Source of the DNA: Bacteroidales bacterium
GTDB lineage: Bacteria > Bacteroidota > Bacteroidia > Bacteroidales > F082
DNA length: 64,000 bases
Direction of reading: 5' to 3'
Assembly: GCA_900769945.1 (NCBI GenBank)
Contig: CAAGIO010000013.1
Coordinates: 1-64,000, forward strand
Numbering within the stretch: position 1 is the first letter of the stretch; each line of letters opens with the position of its first letter. The notes under the pieces are model-generated. The model did not search any database. It was not told the origin of the DNA and was given only the letters and a program-made list of their open reading frames with translations. Both the position numbers and the translations under genes were made by a program. Below are positions 44,225 to 52,142 of this stretch, one piece after another.

Positions 44225-44959
44225 ATGGAAACAACCAACATTAACACTATGCCTCGTATAGGCGACATTGCCCCGGAATTTAGGGCTGTAACAACCCATG
44301 GCGAAATCAACTTCCCACACGACTTCAAAGGCAAATGGAAGATACTTTTCAGCCATCCGGGAGACTTCACCCCGGTCTGCACCTCCGAATTCATCACTTT
44401 CGCAAGCATGCAGCGCGACTTCGACATCCTGAACTGTCAACTGATAGGGTTGTCCGTTGACGGGGTCCACTCCCATATCGCATGGCTAAGGACCATTTAC
44501 GAGAAGATAGACTGGGAAGGGCTCAAGAACGTGCAGGTCAGGTTCCCCGTCATTGCCGACCTCAACATGGAGGTAGCGAGGAGATACGGCATGCTACAAG
44601 AGCACGAGAGCAGCACCGCCACCGTAAGAGCCGTCTTCTTTATCGACCCCGACAACGTCGTCAGGACGATAATGTATTACCCGCTTGCCTTAGGTAGGAA
44701 CTTCCGGGAGATAAAGAGGGTGCTGATAGGGCTTCAGACAATAGATAAATACAATGTCGCCCTGCCCGCGAACTGGTTCCCCGGCGATGACGTCATCATT
44801 CCGGCGCCATCGTCATGCCGCACCGCGAAAGAGAGGATGGAGAGCTCAAACAAGGACGTCAAATGCCATGACTGGTTCTTCTGCACGAAGCCGTTAGACA
44901 GGGACAAGGTGCTGACCACCAAGTCGGGAGAGACTGTAGAGTTCGGCTGCAAGGTATAG
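44225..44959 (+). CDS. Prx6-type (archaeal-like) peroxiredoxin
   Basis: This 244-aa protein has the peroxidatic motif FSHPGDFTPVCTSEF with Cys near residue 52, and RAVFFIDPDNVVR plus the Prx6 C-terminal dimerisation domain. DVKCHDWFFCTKP near the end carries the extra Cys pair known from archaeal and anaerobe Prx6-like thiol peroxidases, so it is probably a two-cysteine-type enzyme rather than a strict 1-Cys Prx. It reduces H2O2 and organic peroxides in the cytoplasm. A hairpin terminator follows. Confidence 0.94.
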   Translation: METTNINTMPRIGDIAPEFRAVTTHGEINFPHDFKGKWKILFSHPGDFTPVCTSEFITFASMQRDFDILNCQLIGLSVDGVHSHIAWLRTIYEKIDWEGLKNVQVRFPVIADLNMEVARRYGMLQEHESSTATVRAVFFIDPDNVVRTIMYYPLALGRNFREIKRVLIGLQTIDKYNVALPANWFPGDDVIIPAPSSCRTAKERMESSNKDVKCHDWFFCTKPLDRDKVLTTKSGETVEFGCKV

Positions 44960-44998
44960 GTCGGAGACGGGGATATAAGTCCGGACGGGGACAGACGG

Positions 44999-45029
44999 TT
45001 AGGAGCGGGATTCTTATCACCGCTCCTAA
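44999..45029 (+). terminator. Hairpin terminator after the peroxiredoxin gene
   Basis: TTAGGAGCGG and CCGCTCCTAA form a perfect 10-bp stem with an 11-nt loop, 39 bp after the stop codon. The following sequence (TTATCATATCTG) is only moderately T-rich. Confidence 0.65.
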
Positions 45030-45059
45030 TTATCATATCTGTTTCCCTTCTATACGTTT

Positions 45060-45240
45060 CGGACAACATCAAAAAGATTGTCCTAAGTTGTCGTCTGAAA
45101 AAACAACAACATTGACAACAAAGACAACATTCTGAATCTAATCAAAAAGTGTTGTCCCTCGTTGTCGTCTGAAAAACAACAATATCGACAACAACGACAA
45201 TATTCCGAATATAATCAAAAAGTTGTCCAAGGTTGTCGTA
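45060..45240. repeat. Second, diverged locus of the ACAAC/GTTGT repeat
   Basis: Just over two units of about 75 bp have the same design as the array at 2649-3345 but in the opposite orientation. The arms are ACAACAAC ... GACAAC ... GACAAC, followed by ATCAAAAAGTGTTGTCC and CGTTGTCGTC. One GTTGTCC box fewer per unit and many substitutions show it has diverged. It lies in a convergent gap between the peroxiredoxin gene and the DUF1963 pair. The rest of the gap (45241-45333) shows nothing. Confidence 0.8.
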
Positions 45241-45333
45241 ATATACAATCAAATCTTACAGGAAGATGCTTATCCCCTATCACAATCAATACGTATAAGT
45301 CTTTAGTACGTTTGTCGGACACCAGAAATCTAA

Positions 45334-45606
45334 TTAAGACCACGCGTCAAAACGGCCGTCGTCGTCAGCACACTCCTTCAGCCATTCTCCCGCCGCCTCG
45401 CTGCCGTAGCCATCGTCCCACGCCTCATAGATAATGTCAAGGATTGCGGGGAATGACAATCCGTTCGAGCTGTCATTTATCAGAATCATTGCCACCTCAA
45501 AGAGAGCGTCCTTATCAGCATCGCAGTATGCCCGCCGGTAAAGGTCGTCAGGGATATCAATCTCGAAATCCTCGTCTTCATAATAATCGTGAAAAATCCT
45601 CTTCAT
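45334..45606 (-). CDS. Small acidic protein of unknown function
   Basis: This 90-aa protein is strongly acidic (EDEDFEIDIPDDLYRRAY at the start, ECADDDGRFDAWS at the end) and otherwise helical, with ALFEVAMILINDSSNG in the middle. It has no signal peptide or membrane segment. The gene starts 6 bp after the DUF1963 gene stop, on the same strand, so the two form an operon. I do not recognise a family. The middle part (helical, with an IYEAWDDGYGS stretch) is loosely like a Sel1/TPR helix pair. Confidence 0.65.
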   Translation of the reverse strand: MKRIFHDYYEDEDFEIDIPDDLYRRAYCDADKDALFEVAMILINDSSNGLSFPAILDIIYEAWDDGYGSEAAGEWLKECADDDGRFDAWS

Positions 45607-45612
45607 AACAAA

Positions 45613-46230
45613 TCATGTTGAGCAGATGACAGCCGTGACATTAGAGAAATCGCGGTTCCTCAAATCCTCGGGGTCGATTATCACATGTAACATTCCAAAG
45701 TCAATAAAGTTCAGCAAGAAGTCGTCATCTTCATCAGAATCCACCTGAAGGAGCTCTATCCAACCGTTGCAAGGCTCGCCCCAGTCTTCCCACTCCCTAT
45801 TAAACGGCTCACCTAACAGCTTGTTCCCGTCACAACAGGCCTCTGCCCTACTGAATACTATCGCTCGCTCGCGAAAAGCAACTGCATTGTCGTCGTCGTC
45901 AACAAAGACCACCTGCTCGAAATCCTGATTTTTTATATCCTTTACATAATAAACTCGAATATCGTCGTTATTCCAAAAGAAGTCAACAGGATAGTAAGCC
46001 TCAATGTTACCGAGATAATAATCGATGCAACCGAAGAAATACAACATACCCTCATGTGGCAGCAAGCCATCATCATCGAGAGACGCGAGTTCGTCACAGC
46101 GGAGCTGGCAGATGAAATTCATGTCCTCCGGGACAGGGAAACCCACCGGCAAATCAGGGTTGCCCCACCACTTGCTCCTCATGAATAGTTCTTCTCCTGT
46201 GACTTTGGTAGTGATTTTTAAAGAATACAT
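45613..46230 (-). CDS. DUF1963 (YwqG-like) protein
   Basis: This 205-aa protein has the DUF1963 pattern: SKWWGNPDLPVGFPVPED, FICQLRCDELASLDDDGLLP, HEGMLYFFGC, and the C-terminal LLQVDSDED ... LHVIIDPEDL. Members are cytoplasmic proteins of unknown function, often encoded near toxin or immunity-like genes or scattered singly. No toxin gene is recognisable here. It heads a two-gene unit with the small acidic protein and is divergent from the DUF3078 gene. Confidence 0.8.
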   Translation of the reverse strand: MYSLKITTKVTGEELFMRSKWWGNPDLPVGFPVPEDMNFICQLRCDELASLDDDGLLPHEGMLYFFGCIDYYLGNIEAYYPVDFFWNNDDIRVYYVKDIKNQDFEQVVFVDDDDNAVAFRERAIVFSRAEACCDGNKLLGEPFNREWEDWGEPCNGWIELLQVDSDEDDDFLLNFIDFGMLHVIIDPEDLRNRDFSNVTAVICST

Positions 46231-46263
46231 TGAAATTTTTCTGCAAAATTAGTAATATTTTTA

Positions 46264-46271
46264 TATTTTTG
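46264..46271 (+). promoter_or_regulatory. -7 promoter element of the second DUF3078 gene
   Basis: TATTTTTG fits TAnnTTTG, giving a leader of about 25 nt before ATG 46304. A GTG start at 46286 would leave almost no leader, which favours the ATG. Confidence 0.5.
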
Positions 46272-46303
46272 CGAATGGAAAACGAGTGAAAAGAATTTTT
46301 TTA

Positions 46304-47461
46304 ATGAATTGCGAAAGAAAATATAATTTTCTGAATATCAATGTCTTATTTGCAAGTTTAATAATCGGGCTGATAATATTATTATCTCCTGCGAGATGTT
46401 TGGCGCAAAGTGGCATTGAAAACAAGCGGTCGTTTATCATCAAGGCCGACACAATCACTCGTTTCGACACCACTTTTATCATCGACACCATAATAAAAGA
46501 GGTGACATTTATAAAGTACGACACAATATTTGAGAGGGAGGAGCCTGTGGCGGAAGACGTTGCGGAGAATAAGGACGAGGACATCGTCAGGAAGTTCGAG
46601 TGCAGCCTTGGGATGACCGTGAACCAGTTAGCGATAACGCATTGGGCGGCCGGAGGCGAGAGCAACACCAGCGGCAAGCTCACCGCAAACTTCAAATACA
46701 ACTACAACAGGCCGTTGTTCAACTATGAGACCGCCGGCATCTTCGCATACGGAAGGTCGAACTATGCCAAGGACAAGAGGAAAGAGAAGACCGAAGACCG
46801 TTGCGAGCTGTCACTCACCATGAAACACAACAACAAGAAACGCATCACATTCACCTCCATGGCCACATTGAAGACACAGTTCACCAACGGTTACTCCTAC
46901 CCTAACGACTCAATACCAATATCAAAGTTCTTTGCTCCTGCATACCTAACATTATCAATAGGTTATACATATAACATACACGACATCGTCACTATCTTCG
47001 CAAGTCCGGCGGCAGGCAGGATAACCTTTGTCACCGACCAAGACCTTGCCGACAAAGGAGCGTTTGGTGTGGAAGCGAGCTATTGGAACGTGATAAACGG
47101 GGACAGCATACTTGTTCACGGCAAAAACTTCCTCGGAGAGCTCGGATTCAACGTACTTATTAAATACAAACAGAATTTTAGAGACAACATCAGCGTGTTC
47201 TCCACCCTGAACTTCTACAACAACTATATGGATGTAAATAAAGAGAACAGATGGAACATCGATGTGGATTGGGAGACAGGCTTCAAGTTCAACATCAGCA
47301 AAAGCATCTCCACCATACTCAACATCCATCTGATTTACGATGACAATATCAAGTTTTCGGTAACGGAAATCGTCAACGGGGAGGAGATAACCAAACAAAA
47401 GCCGATTCTTCAGTTTAAAGAGTCGCTTGGTATTACTTTTTTATATAAATTTGCAACATAG
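46304..47461 (+). CDS. DUF3078 family outer-membrane protein (paralogue)
   Basis: The start is ATG 46304, giving a signal peptide with hydrophobic core LFASLIIGLIILLSP. After a short extension (about 35-105) the 385-aa protein shows the DUF3078 body: MTVNQLAITHWAAGGESNTS, TLKTQFTNGYSYPNDSIPIS, FFAPAYLTLSIGYTY and a last strand FKESLGITFLYKFAT. It resembles the protein at 8700-9659 segment by segment (NNWAAGGQNT, FANGYDYKTDST, SVGISYRIP), so the two are paralogues. It should be an outer-membrane beta-barrel of unknown role. The phosphosugar mutase gene follows after 50 bp. Confidence 0.85.
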   Translation: MNCERKYNFLNINVLFASLIIGLIILLSPARCLAQSGIENKRSFIIKADTITRFDTTFIIDTIIKEVTFIKYDTIFEREEPVAEDVAENKDEDIVRKFECSLGMTVNQLAITHWAAGGESNTSGKLTANFKYNYNRPLFNYETAGIFAYGRSNYAKDKRKEKTEDRCELSLTMKHNNKKRITFTSMATLKTQFTNGYSYPNDSIPISKFFAPAYLTLSIGYTYNIHDIVTIFASPAAGRITFVTDQDLADKGAFGVEASYWNVINGDSILVHGKNFLGELGFNVLIKYKQNFRDNISVFSTLNFYNNYMDVNKENRWNIDVDWETGFKFNISKSISTILNIHLIYDDNIKFSVTEIVNGEEITKQKPILQFKESLGITFLYKFAT

Positions 47462-47511
47462 AAAAAAATAGCAATAAACAAACAGAAATTAATTAACCTA
47501 AAATCTTTACC

Positions 47512-49266
47512 ATGAAAAACGTTACACCTGAAATACTTGCGAAAGCACAGTCTTGGTTATCAGAGCAATACGATGAAGAGACGAGAAGACAAGTACAAAA
47601 CCTTATCGACAACGACCCCAACGAGCTTACTGAGAGTTTCTACAGGATATTGGAATTTGGCACCGGCGGTCTCCGCGGCATCATGGGAGTGGGGACGAAC
47701 AGGATGAACATATACACCGTTGCTATGGCGACACAAGGATTGGCTAACTACATCAAGAAAATGTTTGCAAGCATGGCCCAGCCACAGGTTGCAATAGCTT
47801 ACGACTGCCGTAACAACAGCAAGGAATTCGCGCGCATCTCTGCCGAGGTGATGACTGCCAACGGAATCAAAGTGTTCTTATTCAGCGCATTACGGCCCAC
47901 CCCGGAGCTCTCCTTCGCCATCAGGGAGCTGAAATGCCAATCGGGCATTGTAGTGACAGCCTCACATAACCCTAAGGAGTACAACGGTTACAAAGTCTAT
48001 TGGGAAGACGGCGGACAAGTCGTTTCTCCACATGACAAGAACATCATCGCGGAGGTTGAGAAAATCACCGACTTCTCAATGGTGAACCGCGACAGCAAAC
48101 CGGAATTAATAGAGATGCTTGACGAGAAATTCGACGAGATATATCTTGACAAGGTGATGTCACTCTCCTTGTCACCGAAACTCATTAATAAGTACAAGGA
48201 CCTTTCATTTGTCTATACACCAATACACGGCACGGGCGGACAGCTGATGCCAAAGATATTCGACAAGGCGGGATTCAAGAACTTCCATACCGTTGAGGAG
48301 CAGATGGTTACCGACGGCAACTTCCCCACTGTCATCTCCCCTAACCCAGAAGAACACGAGGCCATGACGATGGCAATAGCCAAAGCCGAAGCCATCAACG
48401 CCGACGTGGTGCTCGCCACAGACCCTGACGCCGACCGCGTTGGTGTAGCAGTCAAAGACGACAACGGCAAATTCATACTCCTCAATGGAAACCAGACGGC
48501 CTGCATCCTCACCTACTACATCCTGACACGCTGGAACGAGCTGGGCAGACTTACAGGTAAGGAGTTTATTGTTAAGACAATCGTCACCACCGACCTGCTC
48601 ACAAAGATAGCCAACAAGTTCAATGTCAAGACTTACGAGGTGCTGACAGGATTCAAATATATAGCCGACAAGATTCTGAACTCCCCTGACGAGAAGTTCA
48701 TCTGCGGAGGAGAAGAAAGCTACGGATTCCTCGTCGGCGATTTCGTACGCGACAAAGACGCCATCATCTCCTGCTTCATGCTCGCAGAAGCCACCGCATG
48801 GGCAGCCGAACAAGGCAAGACCCTGTACCAACTCCTCAAAGACATATTTAAGGAATTCGGAGTATATAGGGAAAAACTCGTCTCCCTCACAAAAAAAGGT
48901 ATCAGCGGCATCGAAGAGATAAAGGCGATGATGCTCAATTTCAGACAGAACCCTCCGAAAAGCCTGCTAAGCTCCAGAGTCACCGAGATTAAAGACTATA
49001 AGACGGGCATCTGCAAAGAGCTCACATTCGGCATAGAGACAAAGATAAACCTTCCAAAGTCAGATGTGCTGCAGTTCATCACCGAAGACGAGATAAAGAT
49101 AAGCGTAAGACCTTCAGGGACAGAGCCTAAAATCAAGTTCTACTTCACCATGAACGAACACATCAACAACGTCAACGAGATAGAATATGTTACCAAAGAA
49201 CTTGACGAGGACCTCGGATTGTTAGCCAAATCTCTTACAACCCCAAAGGAGACAAGTGGCGAATGA
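47512..49266 (+). CDS. Phosphoglucomutase/phosphomannomutase-type phosphosugar mutase
   Basis: This 584-aa protein carries all four active-site signatures of the alpha-D-phosphohexomutase family: TASHNPKEYNGYK with the phosphorylated Ser (about residue 152), the Mg2+ loop DPDADRVG, the sugar loop GGEESYG, and the phosphate site RPSGTEPKIKF. The length (about 580 aa) fits the PgcA/Pgm2-like subgroup, which interconverts glucose-1-phosphate and glucose-6-phosphate or handles pentose phosphates. It is cytoplasmic. Specificity cannot be settled from sequence alone. Confidence 0.93.
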   Translation: MKNVTPEILAKAQSWLSEQYDEETRRQVQNLIDNDPNELTESFYRILEFGTGGLRGIMGVGTNRMNIYTVAMATQGLANYIKKMFASMAQPQVAIAYDCRNNSKEFARISAEVMTANGIKVFLFSALRPTPELSFAIRELKCQSGIVVTASHNPKEYNGYKVYWEDGGQVVSPHDKNIIAEVEKITDFSMVNRDSKPELIEMLDEKFDEIYLDKVMSLSLSPKLINKYKDLSFVYTPIHGTGGQLMPKIFDKAGFKNFHTVEEQMVTDGNFPTVISPNPEEHEAMTMAIAKAEAINADVVLATDPDADRVGVAVKDDNGKFILLNGNQTACILTYYILTRWNELGRLTGKEFIVKTIVTTDLLTKIANKFNVKTYEVLTGFKYIADKILNSPDEKFICGGEESYGFLVGDFVRDKDAIISCFMLAEATAWAAEQGKTLYQLLKDIFKEFGVYREKLVSLTKKGISGIEEIKAMMLNFRQNPPKSLLSSRVTEIKDYKTGICKELTFGIETKINLPKSDVLQFITEDEIKISVRPSGTEPKIKFYFTMNEHINNVNEIEYVTKELDEDLGLLAKSLTTPKETSGE

Positions 49267-49353
49267 TGAGCAGCGGCACCTCAAATGATTTGCCGCGCCC
49301 TCGTTACTCAACAGTTTTTCTCGACAAAAATGAAATGACTCATAACCATGATA

Positions 49354-49381
49354 TTAAAGTGGTCGATTCTGGCCACTTTAA
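49354..49381. repeat. Isolated 11-bp-stem inverted repeat upstream of the nuclease gene
   Basis: TTAAAGTGGTC, loop GATTCT and GGCCACTTTAA form an 11-bp stem (one G-T pair) 88 bp after the mutase stop and 138 bp before the nuclease start. With no T-run after it, a simple terminator is unlikely; an operator, or the end of a lost mobile element, is possible. Confidence 0.6.
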
Positions 49382-49518
49382 CTTCCATTAGCAAGGTAAT
49401 TAAAAAGCCAAAATGATTGAATTAGGCTGATAAAATGCCAGAACAACCAAATAGAATGTTTTCAATAACATAATCTGAGTTTTTGTGATATTAATACATA
49501 TTTCAACATTATTTCAAT

Positions 49519-50619
49519 ATGGACTTTTTATGGAGCGACATCTACCAAGACTTTTTAGACTGTAAAAACAAACAGATTTTGGAGCAGGACTTCAAGAATT
49601 GTATTATTTCAATATTCCGCCATTACTTGCGATGGCAAAACTGCATTGTAGCGGAAGAGAGTATCCACATTGGTTCGACCAACACCATTCGTCCCGACTT
49701 TGTTTTATATAAAGACGAAATACCGCAGGTTGTGATTGAAGCTAAAAAACCTAATAATATCCAGACTGAAAGAAACAAAGAACAGCTGTTCTCCTATATG
49801 CGCCAAAAGAAAGTGGATTTTGGCCTATATATTGGAGAGGAAATACAGTTGTATTACGATGTTCCTACTGATGTCGAGTTGCCGCTGCTAATATTCACAT
49901 TGGATTATAATGAAGAAAATCAATACGGTTCTGCATTTGTCAACCTTTTCAACTTCGTCGATTTTGACAAGAACAAACTTGCTGACTATTGTAACAATAT
50001 AATACAAGAGATTGAGAAGAAGAAGCAGATGAAGCTTGAGATTCAGCAGTTGACTTCTGATGACGGGGAAAGACTATGCAAATCATTGCTGAAATCTCAT
50101 TTTGTCTCAAAAGGCTACACCGATGATGATGTTAATACCATCTTAGATGAAATAGAAATTGCAATTAGACGGGAAAATAATACGGCTCATAACACATCGT
50201 CTATAACCACAAAACAGTCAATTTTCAGAAATAGAAATAAAAAAGCCACCCAAAACTATCTGTTTTCTATTAAAGGCAAGGGATTATTCAATAAAGGTGA
50301 ATGTGCTTTTGAATTGGTTAAGCAATATTTAGACAACCATCCATCTACATATAGAGCAATAGTATCGATATTCAACGAGCAACTCCCCTTCAAAACAAAG
50401 CCAAAGAGATATGTTTGGTCAAAGGAAGAAGTAGAAAATTGGAAAAAAACTTCAAACGATAAGAATAAAGATATTAGATGGCGCGAAAACTGCCCCTTGG
50501 TAAGCAGTGACGGTGTGACATTCTATGTGACGACACAGGTTGGAGAGGGCTGTCCGATTGACTTTAATGAGATTGTTAGGTTATCAAAAAAGTTAGGCTA
50601 TGATATAGAGCCCGTATAA
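49519..50619 (+). CDS. Solitary HsdR_N-type PD-(D/E)XK nuclease-like protein
   Basis: This 366-aa protein has in its first 130 residues the fold of the type I restriction HsdR N-terminal domain: TIRPDFVLYKDEIPQVVIEAKKP supplies the PD...(D/E)xK-type catalytic D-X(n)-E-X-K residues, and LFSYMRQKKVDFGLYIG follows as in HsdR_N. A coiled linker (about 160-240) and a C-terminal domain (about 250-366, with LFNKGECAFELVKQYLD) of no known family follow. No helicase, methylase or specificity gene is adjacent. It may be a stand-alone defence nuclease or a housekeeping type IV-like enzyme; activity is inferred. The gene looks AT-richer than its neighbours and is flanked by gene-free stretches, a hint of transfer. 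Confidence 0.7.
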   Translation: MDFLWSDIYQDFLDCKNKQILEQDFKNCIISIFRHYLRWQNCIVAEESIHIGSTNTIRPDFVLYKDEIPQVVIEAKKPNNIQTERNKEQLFSYMRQKKVDFGLYIGEEIQLYYDVPTDVELPLLIFTLDYNEENQYGSAFVNLFNFVDFDKNKLADYCNNIIQEIEKKKQMKLEIQQLTSDDGERLCKSLLKSHFVSKGYTDDDVNTILDEIEIAIRRENNTAHNTSSITTKQSIFRNRNKKATQNYLFSIKGKGLFNKGECAFELVKQYLDNHPSTYRAIVSIFNEQLPFKTKPKRYVWSKEEVENWKKTSNDKNKDIRWRENCPLVSSDGVTFYVTTQVGEGCPIDFNEIVRLSKKLGYDIEPV

Positions 50620-51076
50620 CTTTCGTTTGCGCCAAGGGAAAGGAGGAGCTTCCGGACTTCCTTATACACTAATGACGGGCAGCACTAATTGTTCGAGACA
50701 GGTCATTACTGGGCTTCCATGGCATTAGGTGATGATGACAATCATAATAACTGAAGATAAAATGCGGGATTTAACTAATCTGTGTATCTTTGCATGGTAA
50801 ATAAACTAATGCACAAAAACTCATAATTCCGACATTAGGAATCCGTTATTGAAGTTGTAAATATTAAAAGATAACATAATTGCGGTTTTCACAAGAATTT
50901 TTAACATCCTGCTAAAAGACCATAAAACGAGTCTGAAGGATAATCATCGCATCATAATTGGGGCTATTATCCGAAATACTCAATATGCGAACAGTTAATT
51001 ATAAAGACAACAACCCAACTATCAGACAATCGCACGTAAGTGTTGCTATATGATAGGGAAAACGACAAGAGAAGGT
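50620..51076. other. Gene-free stretch behind the nuclease gene
   Basis: About 460 bases without a supported gene. A promoter-like TATCTTTG lies at 50785-50792, but the frame behind it (ATG at 50794) stops after 10 codons. No tRNA, IS end or long inverted repeat was recognised. The region may carry a small RNA or the remains of a lost gene. Confidence 0.5.
50785..50792 (+). promoter_or_regulatory. Orphan -7-like promoter element
   Basis: TATCTTTG is a full match to TAnnTTTG in a stretch that otherwise looks like a Bacteroidetes gene start region, but no reading frame of more than 10 codons follows. The region downstream to 51076 is about 280 bases. Confidence 0.35.
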
Positions 51077-51109
51077 AAAAAGAATAGGCGTTAATCACCT
51101 ATTCTTTTT
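51077..51109. terminator. Bidirectional terminator overlapping the TPR gene stop
   Basis: AAAAAGAATAGG, a 9-nt loop and CCTATTCTTTTT form a perfect 12-bp stem with A- and T-runs on both sides. The stop codon of the TPR lipoprotein gene (51091-51093) lies in the loop, so the last codons are part of the terminator. Confidence 0.85.
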
Positions 51110-52119
51110 ATTGCCTCTAATGCGAGTTGGTAGTTAGGGTTTGCTTTTAGTATCTGAAGGTACTGCTGTTTTGCCTCTTTGAAGTTTCCTTTCTGTTCAA
51201 AGGCGACACCTTTGTTCAACATTGCGTCGGCAGATGACGGATTGATTTCAAGAGCCTTGTCAAAATACTCTATCGCCTTGTCAAAGTCGAGCAGATAGAC
51301 AAGATAGACATAGCCTTTATTGTAATTAACATCATAACTATCAGGCAGTTTAGTAGCAAGATAATCATAAATCTCGATAGCTTTTTCCGGGAACCCGTTA
51401 TCTTGAAGGAACATCGCATACTCGTAATACACGCCAATATTATCTGGCTCCAAAGATAATGCAAGCTCATAATAATCTTTCGCCAATGCGTCATGCTGGG
51501 CAGAGTAGATGTCGGCTATCTGCAAAACCGGTTCAAAGAAAGAATCGTCTTGATTACGAGATTTCATAAAGTTCTTCAATGCCTGAACCGTATCGTTTTT
51601 TGAGAGACAGATAATACCGCGCATATAATAGGCCTGCGGGTTCATCTTGTTAATTTCCAATGCCTTATCAAGATAAGCGTTCGCCATATTAGTATTTCCC
51701 TGAAGGAAGCTCAGTTCGGAGAGTTTTATTATCGGGCGGTAATCCATTGGTGCGATCTCTGTTGCCTTGTTCAACGTCATCATGATGTTATTCTCATCAC
51801 CGAGGGCATAGTAGATGTCGGCGAGAACGAGAAGAGCGTCAATGTTTTTCCCATCAATTGACAATGCGCTGTTAATATCCTTTATCGCATTTCCAACCTT
51901 CTGGTCCAACAGGTACATCCTTGCCCTTTGAATATACGCCTCGGCGTTAAGTGAGTCAGACTCAATAGCTTTGTTAACCTGAGCCAGAGGCGAATCTTGG
52001 GAAGGCGTCTCCATCTGTTGTGATGTCTTTGTACCTTCTTTCTTAGAGTCATTTGCTTTGTTATCGCCACAGCCTGCGAGCAACAACAAGCAAGTCAAAA
52101 CTAACAGCAGCTTATCCAT
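51091..52119 (-). CDS. TPR-repeat lipoprotein
   Basis: The start is set at ATG 52119 (MDKLLLVLTCLLLLAGC), giving a compact lipoprotein signal; an ATG five codons earlier is also possible. The 342-aa protein contains about eight TPR units, e.g. AEAYIQRARMYLLDQKVGNA, NPQAYYMRGIICLSKND and SADAMLNKGVAFEQKGNFKE. It is a lipid-anchored scaffold on the periplasmic side of a membrane; the partner is unknown. The gene follows recA by 23 bp on the same strand and may be read from the recA transcript. Confidence 0.9.
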   Translation of the reverse strand: MDKLLLVLTCLLLLAGCGDNKANDSKKEGTKTSQQMETPSQDSPLAQVNKAIESDSLNAEAYIQRARMYLLDQKVGNAIKDINSALSIDGKNIDALLVLADIYYALGDENNIMMTLNKATEIAPMDYRPIIKLSELSFLQGNTNMANAYLDKALEINKMNPQAYYMRGIICLSKNDTVQALKNFMKSRNQDDSFFEPVLQIADIYSAQHDALAKDYYELALSLEPDNIGVYYEYAMFLQDNGFPEKAIEIYDYLATKLPDSYDVNYNKGYVYLVYLLDFDKAIEYFDKALEINPSSADAMLNKGVAFEQKGNFKEAKQQYLQILKANPNYQLALEAIKRIGD

Positions 52120-52142
52120 CGCTATACTATACATTATTAATA

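Noticed and set aside
45162..45434. 90-codon frame across the second repeat locus
   Set aside because: It runs through repeat units and overlaps a better-supported gene on the other strand.
49267..50619. Complete restriction-modification or defence island
   Set aside because: Only one nuclease-like gene is present; no methylase, specificity subunit, helicase or integrase was found.
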